A stretch of 64,000 nucleotides of DNA from Hyphomonadaceae bacterium (GTDB lineage Bacteria > Pseudomonadota > Alphaproteobacteria > Caulobacterales > Aquidulcibacteraceae), in assembly GCA_016791425.1 (NCBI GenBank), contig JAEUMQ010000007.1, forward strand, positions 248,001 to 312,000, read 5' to 3'. The position numbers and the translations under genes are program-made. Positions 29,065 through 38,206 of the stretch are shown piece by piece. The notes under the pieces were generated by a model. It made no database searches. It saw nothing but the letters and a program-made list of their open reading frames with translations, and had not been told where the DNA came from. Every line of letters begins with the position of its first letter. Positions within the stretch are counted from its first letter, which is position 1.

Positions 29065-29483
29065 GCGTTGGGCTTCTTCTCCTCCAGCGGCACGCCATAG
29101 AGCTCGAGCCGGTGATCGACGAGGCGATAGCCGAGCCGCCGGGCGATCTCGGCCTGCAGCCGCTCGATTTCGGGATCGACGAACTCCACCACCTTGCCCG
29201 TCTTCATGTCGATCAGATGGTCGTGGTGCGATTCCGGCGTCTCCTCGTAGCGCGAGCGCCCGTCGCGGAAATCATGCCGCTCCAGGATGCCGGATTCCTC
29301 GAACAAACGCACCGTCCGGTACACCGTGGCGATGGAGATGTGCGAATCGATCGCCGCGGCGCGGCGGTGCAGCTCCTCCACGTCGGGATGGTCCTTCGAC
29401 ACCGACAGGACGCGCGCGATGACCCGCCTTTGCTCGGTCATACGCATGCCTTTCTCGACGCACATTTTTTCGATGCGATCCAT
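29061..29483 (-). CDS. fur: Ferric uptake regulator family protein (Fur)
   Basis: This 140-residue winged-helix metalloregulator shows [28 protein letters not shown], which is the DNA-binding N-terminus (about 13-42), then [23 protein letters not shown]. Metal ligands follow in [10 protein letters not shown] near residue 88, with an acidic/His C-terminal part. The CxxC pair found after HHDHL in E. coli Fur is replaced by DMKTG, as is common in alphaproteobacterial Fur/Mur proteins, so structural zinc is probably not bound there. The start MDRIEK was chosen for its position after AGAAAGG. It overlaps miaB by ATGA and follows rimI after 58 bp. Confidence 0.93.
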   Translation of the reverse strand: MDRIEKMCVEKGMRMTEQRRVIARVLSVSKDHPDVEELHRRAAAIDSHISIATVYRTVRLFEESGILERHDFRDGRSRYEETPESHHDHLIDMKTGKVVEFVDPEIERLQAEIARRLGYRLVDHRLELYGVPLEEKKPNA

Positions 29484-29541
29484 CGGCCTTTCTCCGCCCG
29501 ACATATGCGCGCCGAGCCTCCTCCTGTCCACCCGCGGAGGC

Positions 29542-30024
29542 TTATTCGCCATGCCGGCCCTCGCTGTGAAGAACGAGTCGCAAGACGAGCGCATCCTGCG
29601 CCCCCTCGCCGCCCCGATAATAGCCCTTCCGGCGCCCGATCTCGGCAAATCCGACGCTCTCATAGAGCCCGCGCGCCGCTGCATTGTCTTCCCCGACCTC
29701 CAGGACGATGCGCATCGCGCCCCGCGCGGCTGCGAGCGCCGCCGCCGCCCGCAGGAGCGCGCGCGCCACGCCCGCGCGCCTGCGCTCCGGCGCGGTCGCC
29801 AACGTGAGGATCTCGGCTTCCTCACCGATCGTCCATGCAAGCACGAACCCCGCCAGCTCCGGCGCGAAGGCCGCGACCGCGATCGCATGCGGCGGCGCCG
29901 TCACCTCCACGATCTCCGCGGCGCTCCAGCTCCGCGACGTCGGAGAATCGGCGAACGCCCTCGCATGCAGCGCTGCAAGCGCCTCGGCGCCCGCTTCTCG
30001 CGCGTCGCCGATCCGCGCCATCAT
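29542..30024 (-). CDS. rimI: Ribosomal-protein-alanine acetyltransferase-like GNAT protein
   Basis: This 160-residue GNAT acetyltransferase shows [20 protein letters not shown] near residue 72, which holds the acetyl-CoA loop (RRRAGVAR). [20 protein letters not shown] near 106 is the hallmark RimI C-terminal block. RimI acetylates the N-terminus of ribosomal protein S18 and related N-terminal residues. The gene starts with two consecutive ATGs that overlap the tsaB stop (ATGATG), a typical tsaB-rimI arrangement, so co-translation is likely. The N-terminal part is less conserved than usual. Confidence 0.9.
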   Translation of the reverse strand: MMARIGDAREAGAEALAALHARAFADSPTSRSWSAAEIVEVTAPPHAIAVAAFAPELAGFVLAWTIGEEAEILTLATAPERRRAGVARALLRAAAALAAARGAMRIVLEVGEDNAAARGLYESVGFAEIGRRKGYYRGGEGAQDALVLRLVLHSEGRHGE

Positions 30025-30641
30025 CGGTCGAGCGGCGCGCGCAGATAGAGCGGGGTCGGCGGATAGGCCGCCGGATCGAGCCTGGTCGCGCGCCGCGCCA
30101 GCGCCGATGCATCCGGCGCCGCCGCCTCGAAACCATCCGTACCCGGAACGCTCGCGGCGAACACCTCGGCCCCGCGGCCCCGTGCGGCGAACATGCCCGC
30201 CGCCGCGAAGCGCTCCTGCGCCGCCTCCCGCCCCATTCGCGCCGGCGCCATCCGCGCCAATCCATCCTCGTAGAGGGCCGCATAGAACGCGCCCGGGCTA
30301 GCGACGATCCCGGCCCGCAGGCCCTCCTCGCCAGCCTCGAGCGCGAACGCCTCCAGCGTCGATACGCCGATGCATGGTTTGCTCAGCGCCAGCGCAAGGC
30401 CGCGCGCGAACGCAAGCCCGATGCGCACGCCCGTGAACGAGCCCGGCCCCGTCGTCACCGCAATCCGGTCGATGTCGGCGAAGGCGAGTCCGGCGGCCGC
30501 CATCCCCTCGCGCGCCATCGGCGCGATCCGCTCCGCCTGCCCGCGCGTCATCATCTCGCAAATATGCGCGCGCACGCGCCCCTCGTCCGCAATCGCGACG
30601 GAGCACACATCCAGCGTCGTATCGACAGCAAGTACGATCAG
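30021..30641 (-). CDS. tsaB: tRNA threonylcarbamoyladenosine biosynthesis protein TsaB, apparent CTG start
   Basis: TsaB is the regulatory partner of TsaD in making t6A37 on tRNAs that read ANN codons. The ASKHA-fold blocks [20 protein letters not shown] and [13 protein letters not shown] are present. The first canonical start codon in frame is GTG at 30608, which would remove the conserved first strand. Translating upstream gives [20 protein letters not shown], the expected TsaB N-terminus, but there is no ATG, GTG or TTG between the nfuA stop (30660-30662) and 30608. A CTG at 30641, eight bases after GAAGAG, gives the family-like start and is chosen here (206 residues). It overlaps rimI downstream. 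Confidence 0.88.
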   Translation of the reverse strand: MIVLAVDTTLDVCSVAIADEGRVRAHICEMMTRGQAERIAPMAREGMAAAGLAFADIDRIAVTTGPGSFTGVRIGLAFARGLALALSKPCIGVSTLEAFALEAGEEGLRAGIVASPGAFYAALYEDGLARMAPARMGREAAQERFAAAGMFAARGRGAEVFAASVPGTDGFEAAAPDASALARRATRLDPAAYPPTPLYLRAPLDR

Positions 30642-30659
30642 AACAGAAGCTCTTCGTCG

Positions 30660-31232
30660 CTACGCGACTTCCTCCACCCGGTTCACCTCGGGCACGTAGT
30701 GCCGAAGCATGTTCTCGATGCCCTGCTTCAGCGTCAGCGCCGAGGACGGACACCCCGAGCAGGCGCCGCGCATCGCCAGCCGCACCACGCCCTCGTCATG
30801 ATCCCAGGAATGGAAGAGCACATCGCCGCCGTCGCGCGCCACCGCCGGCCGGATCCGCGCCTCGATCAGGTCCTTGAGCTGCGCGACGATCTCCGCAGCT
30901 TCGCCCTCATAGGTCTTCTCCGGCGCCGCATCCTCCGCCTTCGCGCCCTCCGCGAGCACCGGGCGCCCCGCCACGAAATGCTCCATGATCGCCGCGAGGA
31001 TGTGCGGCTTCACGTGCGCCCACTCGATCGCCTCGTCCTTGGTCGCGGTGAGGAAGTCGGGTCCCAGATACACCCGCTTCACGCCATCGACCCCGAACAC
31101 GGCCTCCGCCAGCGGCGACCCCGCCGCCTCCGCCGCGCCCGCGAACTCGCGGCCGCCTTTCCCCAGCACGGCGCGGCCGGGCAGGAATTTCAGCGTCTGC
31201 GGATTGGGTGTGGCTTCGGTCTGGATGAACAT
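30660..31232 (-). CDS. nfuA: NfuA-type Fe-S cluster carrier (NifU-domain protein)
   Basis: This 190-residue protein has an N-terminal Nfu_N domain (MFIQTEATPNPQTLKFLPG, about residues 1-90) and a C-terminal NifU domain. The cluster-binding cysteines lie in GACSGCPSSALTLKQGIE near residue 160. Such proteins carry [4Fe-4S] clusters to targets such as radical-SAM enzymes. It is upstream of tsaB in the same frame and separated from it by a single TAG stop. The first residues match alphaproteobacterial NfuA, so the ATG is secure. A universal stress protein gene lies 31 bp upstream. Confidence 0.95.
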   Translation of the reverse strand: MFIQTEATPNPQTLKFLPGRAVLGKGGREFAGAAEAAGSPLAEAVFGVDGVKRVYLGPDFLTATKDEAIEWAHVKPHILAAIMEHFVAGRPVLAEGAKAEDAAPEKTYEGEAAEIVAQLKDLIEARIRPAVARDGGDVLFHSWDHDEGVVRLAMRGACSGCPSSALTLKQGIENMLRHYVPEVNRVEEVA

Positions 31233-31263
31233 GCGCGGAACTTGGGACGATCCTGCTTCGGCT

Positions 31264-31776
31264 TCAACCCGGCCCGTTTGAGGGAGATTGCGCCGGCGGC
31301 GCCGGATCGGCGAACGCCTTGATCTCCTCCTTGGAGAGCCCGCCCGGCACCACCAGCACCGGGATTACATGCCCATGCAGCCCATGCCCCTTCGCCAGCG
31401 ACTGCACCAACGGCCCCGGCCCGCCCTTGCCGCTGCTCGCCGCCAGCACCACCAGCCGGATCGCAGCGTCCTCTTCCATGAGCCGCCGGATCTCGTCCTT
31501 CAGTTCGCCCTCGCGGATCACGATCTCGACCGTGATTCCCGTCTCGGCCCAGACCTCGGCCGCGAACCGCTGCGTCAGCGCCTCCGCCGCTTCGGCCGAC
31601 TGCCGCCGGATCTCCTCCGACACCGACACCCATTCCGCCGGTTCGGGCGGCTCCACCACACGGAGCATCACCACGCCGTCCGACGAACGTTTCGCCTGCA
31701 GGGCGGCGTAATGCAGCGCGGCGGGAAATTCCGGGCTTTCGTCGGCGACGACCAGAAGCTTGAACGCAGCGCTCAT
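31264..31776 (-). CDS. Universal stress protein family protein
   Basis: This 170-residue cytoplasmic UspA-fold protein opens with FKLLVVADESPEFPAALHYAA, has LVVLAASSGKGGPG near residue 108 and ends in GHVIPVLVVPGGLSKEEI. The ATP-binding consensus G-x2-G-x9-G-S/T is only partly met (SSGKGGPGPLVQSL), so nucleotide binding is uncertain. It lies between the copper chaperone gene and nfuA on the minus strand, a place where alphaproteobacteria commonly carry a USP gene next to trpS. The proline-rich C-terminal tail is not part of the fold. Confidence 0.9.
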   Translation of the reverse strand: MSAAFKLLVVADESPEFPAALHYAALQAKRSSDGVVMLRVVEPPEPAEWVSVSEEIRRQSAEAAEALTQRFAAEVWAETGITVEIVIREGELKDEIRRLMEEDAAIRLVVLAASSGKGGPGPLVQSLAKGHGLHGHVIPVLVVPGGLSKEEIKAFADPAPPAQSPSNGPG

Positions 31777-31847
31777 TCGGGGCCGGATGCTCGCCTAATC
31801 CCGCCCGCCAAGCAAGGAAAAGCCCGCGCGAGAAGCGCCCTGGAGCT

Positions 31848-32354
31848 TTAGTGGTGTGCGTGTCCGCCATGCCCCCCGTGATCGTCCGCGGCGCGCGGCC
31901 GCTCCGTGACGGCCTGCACCTCCACCGCGCCGGCACGCTCAAACGTCAGCGTCACGGGAATGCTCCCGCCCGCGGGCGTCGGTCGGTTGAGCTCGATGAA
32001 CATCAGGTGCAGCCCGCCCGGCGCGAACCGCACCTCCCCGCCCGCCGGCACGACCACGCCTGTATCGAGCTTACGCATCTCCATCATCCCGCCTGCGCCC
32101 GCGCGGGTCTCGTGGATCTCCACCCGCGCCGCGGCCGGGCTCGAAGCCGAGACCAGCCGATCCGGCGCGTCGCCCGAATTGCGCAGCACCATGTAGCCGG
32201 CCGTCGTCGTGCGCCCGCCTGGCGGCGGGTTCATGGTCGGATGCACCACCAGGATCGATCCGACGGCGAACTCGTGCGCGTAGGCGCGCGACGCGAACAG
32301 CTCCGTCGCGCTCGCCGTCGCGAGCCCAACGATCGCGGCAATCAGCAGGCGCAT
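31848..32354 (-). CDS. Periplasmic copper chaperone, PCu(A)C family
   Basis: This 168-residue secreted protein has a signal peptide (MRLLIAAIVGLATASATELF, cleavage near SRAYA-HE). The PCu(A)C domain carries the copper ligands spread over VEIHET (His), MMEMRK (Met) and GGLHLMFI (His and Met). It ends in a His-rich tail DHGGHGGHAHH that could bind extra copper. Such proteins load the CuA or CuB site of cytochrome oxidase or scavenge copper in the periplasm. The start with GGAGGGA upstream was preferred over an in-frame codon at 32417. It lies between trpS and the USP gene on the same strand, with no SCO or oxidase gene in view. Confidence 0.92.
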   Translation of the reverse strand: MRLLIAAIVGLATASATELFASRAYAHEFAVGSILVVHPTMNPPPGGRTTTAGYMVLRNSGDAPDRLVSASSPAAARVEIHETRAGAGGMMEMRKLDTGVVVPAGGEVRFAPGGLHLMFIELNRPTPAGGSIPVTLTFERAGAVEVQAVTERPRAADDHGGHGGHAHH

Positions 32355-32439
32355 GCTTCCCTCCGAAATCGGATCATGGACCAGCTCCCGAAACGCGCCC
32401 CTGCGGCTTTCGGACAAGAAATGGTCTCACCGAGAAGTT

Positions 32440-33489
32440 TCAGCGCCAAAATCCGACGATTTTGCGGACATCATCGAGCACCGGCTCGGCAATCGCCGCC
32501 GCGCGCGCGGCGCCTTGACGCAGGATGCCGTCCAGGCTCCCCGGATCGGCCATCAGCCGCCGCATCTCGCCTGCGATCGGCCCGAGCTTTGTGACAAGCA
32601 AGTCAGCCAACGCCGGCTTGAACGTGCCAAAGCCCTTGCCGCCGAACTCCTTGAGCACATCGGCCGCGCTCACGCCCGCCACAGCCGCGTAGATGCCGAC
32701 TAGGTTCTCCGCCTCCGCGCGCCCTGCGAGCCCCTCGACCGTCTCCGGCAACGGATTGGGATCGGTCGTCGCCTTCTTGATCTTATGCGCGATCGCGTCC
32801 GCGTCGTCGGAGAGATTGATCCGCGTCTGGTCCGACGGATCGGACTTCGACATCTTCTTCGACGCGTCGCGCAGGCTCATGATCCGCGCGCCATACTTCT
32901 CGTTTTCCGGCCCCTGGATCAGCCCCTCCGGCAACGGGAAGAAACCCGGCGCCCCAAAATCGTTGTTGAACTTCTGCGCGATGTCGCGCGTGAGCTCCAG
33001 GTGCTGCGTCTGATCTTCCCCAACCGGCACATGCGTCGCCTTGTAGGCCAGGATGTCCGCCGCCATCAGCACCGGATAGTCGAACAGTCCCACGCTCATC
33101 CGCTCGGCATGCTTGCCGGCCTTGTCCTTGAACTGCGTCATGCGCTGCACCCAGCCCATCCGCGCGACGCAATTGAAGATCCAGGTGAGCTCGGTGTGCT
33201 GGCGCACCGCCGATTGCACGAAAATGATCGACTTCGTCGGATCCACGCCCGCGGCGAGAAACGCCGCCGCAACCTCTCGGGTGTTCCCCGCCAGCAGCTT
33301 GGGGTCCAGGTCGGCGGTGATCGCGTGCAGATCGACCACGCAATAGATGCACTCTTTGAAGCGCTCCTGCAGCGCCACGAACTTAACGAGCGCGCCGAGA
33401 TAATTGCCGAGGTGCAAGCCGTTCGTCGGCTGCACGCCCGAGAACACCCGCTCCGGCCCCTTATACGTAACTGCACCTTCGTTGGTCAT
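32440..33489 (-). CDS. trpS: Tryptophanyl-tRNA synthetase
   Basis: This 349-residue class I aminoacyl-tRNA synthetase shows the HIGH-type motif in [17 protein letters not shown] near residue 22 and the KMSKS motif in [14 protein letters not shown] near 213, within the usual Rossmann fold. Length and spacing match bacterial TrpS, including the [15 protein letters not shown] region near 157. It joins tryptophan to its tRNA. It follows murJ on the same strand after 105 bp, in which a GC-rich repeat lies, and precedes the copper chaperone gene. Confidence 0.97.
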   Translation of the reverse strand: MTNEGAVTYKGPERVFSGVQPTNGLHLGNYLGALVKFVALQERFKECIYCVVDLHAITADLDPKLLAGNTREVAAAFLAAGVDPTKSIIFVQSAVRQHTELTWIFNCVARMGWVQRMTQFKDKAGKHAERMSVGLFDYPVLMAADILAYKATHVPVGEDQTQHLELTRDIAQKFNNDFGAPGFFPLPEGLIQGPENEKYGARIMSLRDASKKMSKSDPSDQTRINLSDDADAIAHKIKKATTDPNPLPETVEGLAGRAEAENLVGIYAAVAGVSAADVLKEFGGKGFGTFKPALADLLVTKLGPIAGEMRRLMADPGSLDGILRQGAARAAAIAEPVLDDVRKIVGFWR

Positions 33490-33494
33490 TCTTG

Positions 33495-33543
33495 GCTCCG
33501 CCCCTCCCCGATGAGGGGAGGGGGCAGGGGGTGGGGTGAACCT
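33495..33543. repeat. GC-rich intergenic repeat, second family, copy 2
   Basis: This lies between murJ and trpS. It contains GCCCCTCCCC, GATGAGG, then GGGGGCAGGGGG and GGGTGAACCT, matching the right half of the repeat at 20820-20864. The left C-run and following G-run (CCCCTCCCC with GGGGAGGGG) can form an 8-9-bp stem. Confidence 0.55.
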
Positions 33544-33594
33544 ATGCGCTCGAAGCCAGCTTCAAGCCGACGCAGCGTCACAGCGCAAGCACGC

Positions 33595-35187
33595 TCACTC
33601 AAATCCACCGGGAACGCCGCCCGCCGGCCCCTTCTCGCGCCGGAACGCCGCGCGCACTTCCTTGAAGGTCACCGCCCGGAAGATGAACGCGAACACGAAA
33701 TACGACGTCCCACACACCAGGATCGTCGCCACGATCGCGATCTCCTTCGAGCCAAGCCAGCCCTCGAGCAACGGCCGGTTCGCGCCCGCCCAGGCCATGA
33801 GCGCCAACGCGACCCCGCTCGCCAGCGCGATCCGCATGAGCCGCCCATAAGCCTGCGCCGTCGGCGCATAGGCGTCGCGCTTCGTCAGCGCCCGCATCAT
33901 CAGGAGCACATTCACCCACGCCGCCGCACTCGTGCCGATCGCCAGCCCCGGAAAGCCCGGAGCGCCCATCGAGCGGAAGAGGAGGAAGAGCGCCGCTCCG
34001 ATCGCGATGTTGAGCGCCATCGAGATGATCGCGTAGCGCATCGGCGCCCGCGTATCTTCCCGCGCGAAGAACGCCGGCGCAAACACCCGCGCCAGCACGA
34101 AGGCCGGCACGCCCCAGCCATAATGCACCAGCGCCATCGCCACCGACCGCGCATTCTCATGCGTGAACGCGCCGCGCGCGAAGAGCCCATCGATGAGAAA
34201 GAACGGGATCGCCAAGAGCGCCGCCGCCGCCGGCAGCGTGAATGCCATCGAGAGCGCCACCGCTTCGTCGAGTGCCGCCTTGGCGCCGGGAACGTCGTTC
34301 TCCTGCACCAGCCGCGACAGCCGCGGCAGCATCGCCACGCCCACTGCAATCCCAATCAGTCCAAGCGGCAATTGGTAGAGCCGGTCCGCCACATTGAGGA
34401 AGGTGATGGCGCCCGGCTCGAACGACGCCAGCGCCTGGCTGACGAGCACATTGATCTGCAGCGCGCCGCCCGCGATCGCCCCTGGCACAGCAAGCGCGGC
34501 GAGCCGCTTCACGTTCGCCGTGATCCGCGGAAAGAGCACGCTCGCATGCGCCCCTGCGCGCGCGGCGCCGCCCCACACCCATGCCGCCTGCAGCACGCCC
34601 GACGCCGTCACCGCGATCGCCGCCGCGAACGCCGCCTGCATCGGATCGTTCCGGAACGGCCACACCGCCGCGAGCAGGCAGAGATTGAGCAGGATCGGCG
34701 CCGCCGCCGCGACGAAGAACCTCCCGCGCGCATTGAGCACGCCGGAGAACAGCGTCGCCACGCTCATCGCCACCAGATACGGCATCGTGATCTGCGTGAG
34801 CAGCGTCGCCAGATTGAACGTCGCCGGATCGTCGGCATAGCCGGCGAACATCACGCGATTGATCCACGGCATCGCCAGCATCGCGAGCCCGGTGAGCAAT
34901 CCCGTCGCCAACAGCAGCACCGAGAGCGCTTCCGCCGCCATGCGGTCGGCTTTCTCCTGCCCCTCCGCCGCGAGCGTCTTGGCATACACCGGCACGAATG
35001 CCTGGCTGAACGCGCCCTCCGCGAACAATCGCCGAAACAAATTTGGAAAGCGCAGCGCCGCAAAGAACGCATCGGCGACCGGTCCCGCGCCGAGCGCCGC
35101 CGCGAGCACCAGGTCGCGCGCGAACCCGAGCACGCGCGACACCAGCGTCAGCCCGCCGATGACGGCCGTGTTCCTGGCGAGACTCAT
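33595..35187 (-). CDS. murJ: Lipid II flippase MurJ
   Basis: This 530-residue inner-membrane protein has about 14 transmembrane helices in the MOP/MVF fold. The start MSLARNTAVIGGLTLVSRVLG is typical, with the conserved RVLGFARDLVLAA next to it and a central cavity lined by charged residues such as RFPNLFRRLFAEGAFSQAF near residue 52. It flips the lipid-linked peptidoglycan precursor across the membrane. The ATG at 35187 was chosen over an upstream in-frame codon at 35265 because family members begin with this segment. It lies between glnD and trpS on the minus strand, which is a common alphaproteobacterial order. Confidence 0.96.
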   Translation of the reverse strand: MSLARNTAVIGGLTLVSRVLGFARDLVLAAALGAGPVADAFFAALRFPNLFRRLFAEGAFSQAFVPVYAKTLAAEGQEKADRMAAEALSVLLLATGLLTGLAMLAMPWINRVMFAGYADDPATFNLATLLTQITMPYLVAMSVATLFSGVLNARGRFFVAAAAPILLNLCLLAAVWPFRNDPMQAAFAAAIAVTASGVLQAAWVWGGAARAGAHASVLFPRITANVKRLAALAVPGAIAGGALQINVLVSQALASFEPGAITFLNVADRLYQLPLGLIGIAVGVAMLPRLSRLVQENDVPGAKAALDEAVALSMAFTLPAAAALLAIPFFLIDGLFARGAFTHENARSVAMALVHYGWGVPAFVLARVFAPAFFAREDTRAPMRYAIISMALNIAIGAALFLLFRSMGAPGFPGLAIGTSAAAWVNVLLMMRALTKRDAYAPTAQAYGRLMRIALASGVALALMAWAGANRPLLEGWLGSKEIAIVATILVCGTSYFVFAFIFRAVTFKEVRAAFRREKGPAGGVPGGFE

Positions 35188-35218
35188 ACGAATTGATCCG
35201 TAGACAGACGAACACGTT

Positions 35219-35248
35219 CCCCGGACGCCGCGCAGCGGCGATCCGGGG
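35219..35248. terminator. Hairpin between glnD and murJ
   Basis: CCCCGGA and CGCCGC pair with GCGGCG and TCCGGGG around the loop GCA, with one bulged A. It lies downstream of glnD and upstream of murJ on the transcribed minus strand. There is no T-run. It also belongs to a wider inverted repeat (12-bp arms at 35213-35224 and 35324-35335). Confidence 0.45.
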
Positions 35249-35380
35249 GCCAACGCAGCGCACATCCGCCATGTGTCGAGTCACGCTCGACCTTGGGCCC
35301 CGGCTCTCGTGCCGCGCACTCGGCCGGGGAACGTGATCGCGCAACGCGAATCATGGTCCGTCCTGAAGAAGCGATCGTCC

Positions 35381-38206
35381 CTACCGCGCCGTCGATGCAT
35401 GCGCCACTGCGAGCGGTTGTCGCGCGGGATCGGCCGGCGCATCCGGCTCCCCCTGCTTCAGGAGCTCGATCAGGTTTTCCCTGAGCCAGGCGATCTGCCG
35501 CGGGCTTCCCACCTGCCCGCCGCTCGCGTCCTGCACGTAGAACACGTCCGCCGCGCGCTCCCCATACGTGTGGATGTGCGCCGAAACGATCGACACGCCC
35601 GCCTCGGCGAAGAGCAGCGCCAGCGCCGCCAGCAGACCGGGCCTATCGCGCGCGGAGACCTCCACCACCGTCGCCGAGGGCGTGAACTCGTTGTCGATGC
35701 GCACCCACGGCTCGATCGCGAACGCCGCCGCCCGGCGCGAGGGCTTGGCCGGCGCCGGCGCCGCCGCGTTCTCCACCGCCGCCCGCTCCAGCCGCTTCAG
35801 CAATCCCTCCAGCGCATGCGGATCGGCCGCCCCGAACGGCGCGCCCTCCACCGTCTGCACGGAGAACACGTCGAACGCCTTGCCATCGACCGTGGTCGTC
35901 ACCCGCGCGTCCGCGATATTCGCTCCCGAGGAGGCAAGCGCCGCCGCCAGGCTGGCGAACAGCCCCGGCCGATCCGGCGCGAGCACCAGCACTTCGGTCG
36001 CGCCGTGCCGAGCGCGCGGCCGCGCCGCCGCATGCACCGCGCGGTTCGCCTGCAGCGCCGCGTCCATCTCCTGCGCGTGCCACAGCAGCGCGTCGAAATC
36101 GAACCCGATCCAGTACGCGTCTTCCAGCGAATCAAGCCACGTCTGCAGCCGCCGCGCCGGCAGCGCCCCCAGCGCATCCACCAGCCGCCCGCGCGTCTCC
36201 TGCGCCTGCGCCGCCAGCCGCTCCTGCACCGCCGCCACGTCCGTGCGCCCGCCGCGCAGCGCCGCTTCCGTCAGCGAGAAAAGGTCGCGCAGCAATTGCG
36301 CCTTCCAGCCGTTCCACACGCCGGGCCCGACCGCGCGGATGTCTGCGACCGTCAGCACAAGGAGCAATCTGAGCCGCTCGATCGATCCCGCCAGTTGCGC
36401 GAACTGCGCCACCGTGTTCGGATCGCCGAGGTCGCGCTTCTGCGCTACGTCGCTCATCTCCAGATGATGCCGCACGAGCCACGCGACGAGCTCCACTTCC
36501 TCCGCCGGCAGACCAAGCCGCGTGCACGCCGCGCGCGCCGCCTCCGCGCCGGCGATCTGCTGGTCCCCGATCCCCTTGCCGGAATCGTGCAGCATCATCG
36601 CCAGATAAAGCGCGCGCCGGTTGATGATCTTCGGGAAGATCTCCGTCGCCAGCGGATGATCCTCCCCGAGCTTGCCGTTCTCGATCTCCGAGATGAACTC
36701 GATCGCCCGCAGCGTGTGCTCGTCCACCGTGAAGTGGTGGTACATGTTGAACTGCATCTGCGCGACGATGCGGCCGAATTCCGGAACGAACCGCCCCAGC
36801 ACCCCCGCTTCGTTCATCAGCCGCAGCGTCCGCGCCGGATCGCGCTTCGAGGTCGCCGCGTTCAGGAAGGCGCGGATCGCCTCAGGATCGCGCCGCACTT
36901 CGGGCGTGATCAGCCGCAGCCGCTTGTCGATCTCGGTGAACAGCGTGGGGTGCACGTCGAGCCCCCGCGTGTCGGCGATCTCGAACAGCCTGAGCAGATT
37001 GATCGGCTCGTCGAGCACGGCCGGCGCCTCGACATCCACCCGGCCGGCTTCGATCTTGAAACCCGGCACATCGAGCGGCGGCTCCCGCCGCACATTGGCG
37101 ATGAGCCGCGAAAGCCCCTGCGTCGGGCTGCTGGCCTGATAGACGCCGAGCTTCGCGCACAGCGAGCGCGTCAGCATCCCCACTTCCTTCGCGGTGAGGA
37201 AATAGTGCCGCATGAACCGCTCGACCGCCTGCTGCTTCTTCCGTCGCCCGTAGCCCAGGCGCGTCGCGATCTCCGGCTGCAGGTCGAACGAAAGCCGCTC
37301 CTCCGCGCGCCCGGTCACGAAATGCAGATGGCAGCGCACCGTCCACAGGAACTCCAGCGCGCGCCGGATCGTCTGCGCCTCCTCGCGCGAGAAGACGCCG
37401 TTGCGGACGTAATCGAGCCCCTTCTCGTACCCATAGCGATGCTTGGCGAGCCAGAAGAGCGTGTGCAGGTCGCGCAAGCCCCCTTTGCCTTCCTTGATGT
37501 TCGGCTCCACCATGTAGCGACTCTCGCCCGCGCGCACATGCCGCTCGTCGCGCTCCTTGAGCTTCGCCGCCATGAACTCGCTGTGCATGCGATCGACGAC
37601 TTCGGCGCGGTACCGCGTCTTGAGCTCGTCGAAGAGGCTCTCGTCGCCGCAGATGAGCCGCATGTCCAGGAGCGCGGTATGGATCGTGTGATCGCCGCGC
37701 GCGAGCCTGAGGCACTCCTCCACCGTGCGCGAGGAATTGCCGACCTTCAGCGACATGTCCCAGAGCATGTAGAGCATGTACTCCGTCACGCTCTCCGCCC
37801 AGGGCGTCTGCTTGTAGCCGCGCAGGAAGAGGAGATCGATGTCGGAAGAGGGCGCCAGCTCGCCGCGCCCGTAACCCCCGACCGCCACCACCGCGAAGCG
37901 CTCGCCGGCCGTTCGGTTATGCGACCGGAAGACGTGATCGACCGCGAAGCCGTGCAGCTCCTGGATCACCACGTTCATCACCCGCGCCAGGAGCCGCGCC
38001 GCCTGGAACCCGTTCTCGCCTTCCTCCAGGCGCTGCTTCACCACCGAGCGCCCGCGGAAGAGCGCCCCGTGCAGAAGATCCTTGGCCCGGGCCCGCACCG
38101 CCGCGGGGTCCCCGATATGATCGAGCGCGCTCGCCCCCAGCTGCGCGCGAAGCCGGTCGGCGTCGACGACGTACTCGATGCGAGCGGGCTTGAACCGGGT
38201 GGACAT
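35381..38206 (-). CDS. glnD: [Protein-PII] uridylyltransferase / uridylyl-removing enzyme
   Basis: This 941-residue bifunctional nitrogen sensor modifies PII proteins. The nucleotidyltransferase motif is VGGYGRGELAPSSDIDLLF near residue 110. The HD-domain metal site is AMMLHDSGKGIGD near residue 537, with HHFTVDEHTLRAIE near 490. Two C-terminal ACT domains follow (about 730-810 and 845-915), the first starting VLVLAPDRPGLFASLA and the second VEVSARDRPGLLAALA. All elements for both activities and glutamine sensing are intact. The gene opens divergently to a small membrane-protein gene across about 390 bp. Confidence 0.97.
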   Translation of the reverse strand: MSTRFKPARIEYVVDADRLRAQLGASALDHIGDPAAVRARAKDLLHGALFRGRSVVKQRLEEGENGFQAARLLARVMNVVIQELHGFAVDHVFRSHNRTAGERFAVVAVGGYGRGELAPSSDIDLLFLRGYKQTPWAESVTEYMLYMLWDMSLKVGNSSRTVEECLRLARGDHTIHTALLDMRLICGDESLFDELKTRYRAEVVDRMHSEFMAAKLKERDERHVRAGESRYMVEPNIKEGKGGLRDLHTLFWLAKHRYGYEKGLDYVRNGVFSREEAQTIRRALEFLWTVRCHLHFVTGRAEERLSFDLQPEIATRLGYGRRKKQQAVERFMRHYFLTAKEVGMLTRSLCAKLGVYQASSPTQGLSRLIANVRREPPLDVPGFKIEAGRVDVEAPAVLDEPINLLRLFEIADTRGLDVHPTLFTEIDKRLRLITPEVRRDPEAIRAFLNAATSKRDPARTLRLMNEAGVLGRFVPEFGRIVAQMQFNMYHHFTVDEHTLRAIEFISEIENGKLGEDHPLATEIFPKIINRRALYLAMMLHDSGKGIGDQQIAGAEAARAACTRLGLPAEEVELVAWLVRHHLEMSDVAQKRDLGDPNTVAQFAQLAGSIERLRLLLVLTVADIRAVGPGVWNGWKAQLLRDLFSLTEAALRGGRTDVAAVQERLAAQAQETRGRLVDALGALPARRLQTWLDSLEDAYWIGFDFDALLWHAQEMDAALQANRAVHAAARPRARHGATEVLVLAPDRPGLFASLAAALASSGANIADARVTTTVDGKAFDVFSVQTVEGAPFGAADPHALEGLLKRLERAAVENAAAPAPAKPSRRAAAFAIEPWVRIDNEFTPSATVVEVSARDRPGLLAALALLFAEAGVSIVSAHIHTYGERAADVFYVQDASGGQVGSPRQIAWLRENLIELLKQGEPDAPADPARQPLAVAHASTAR

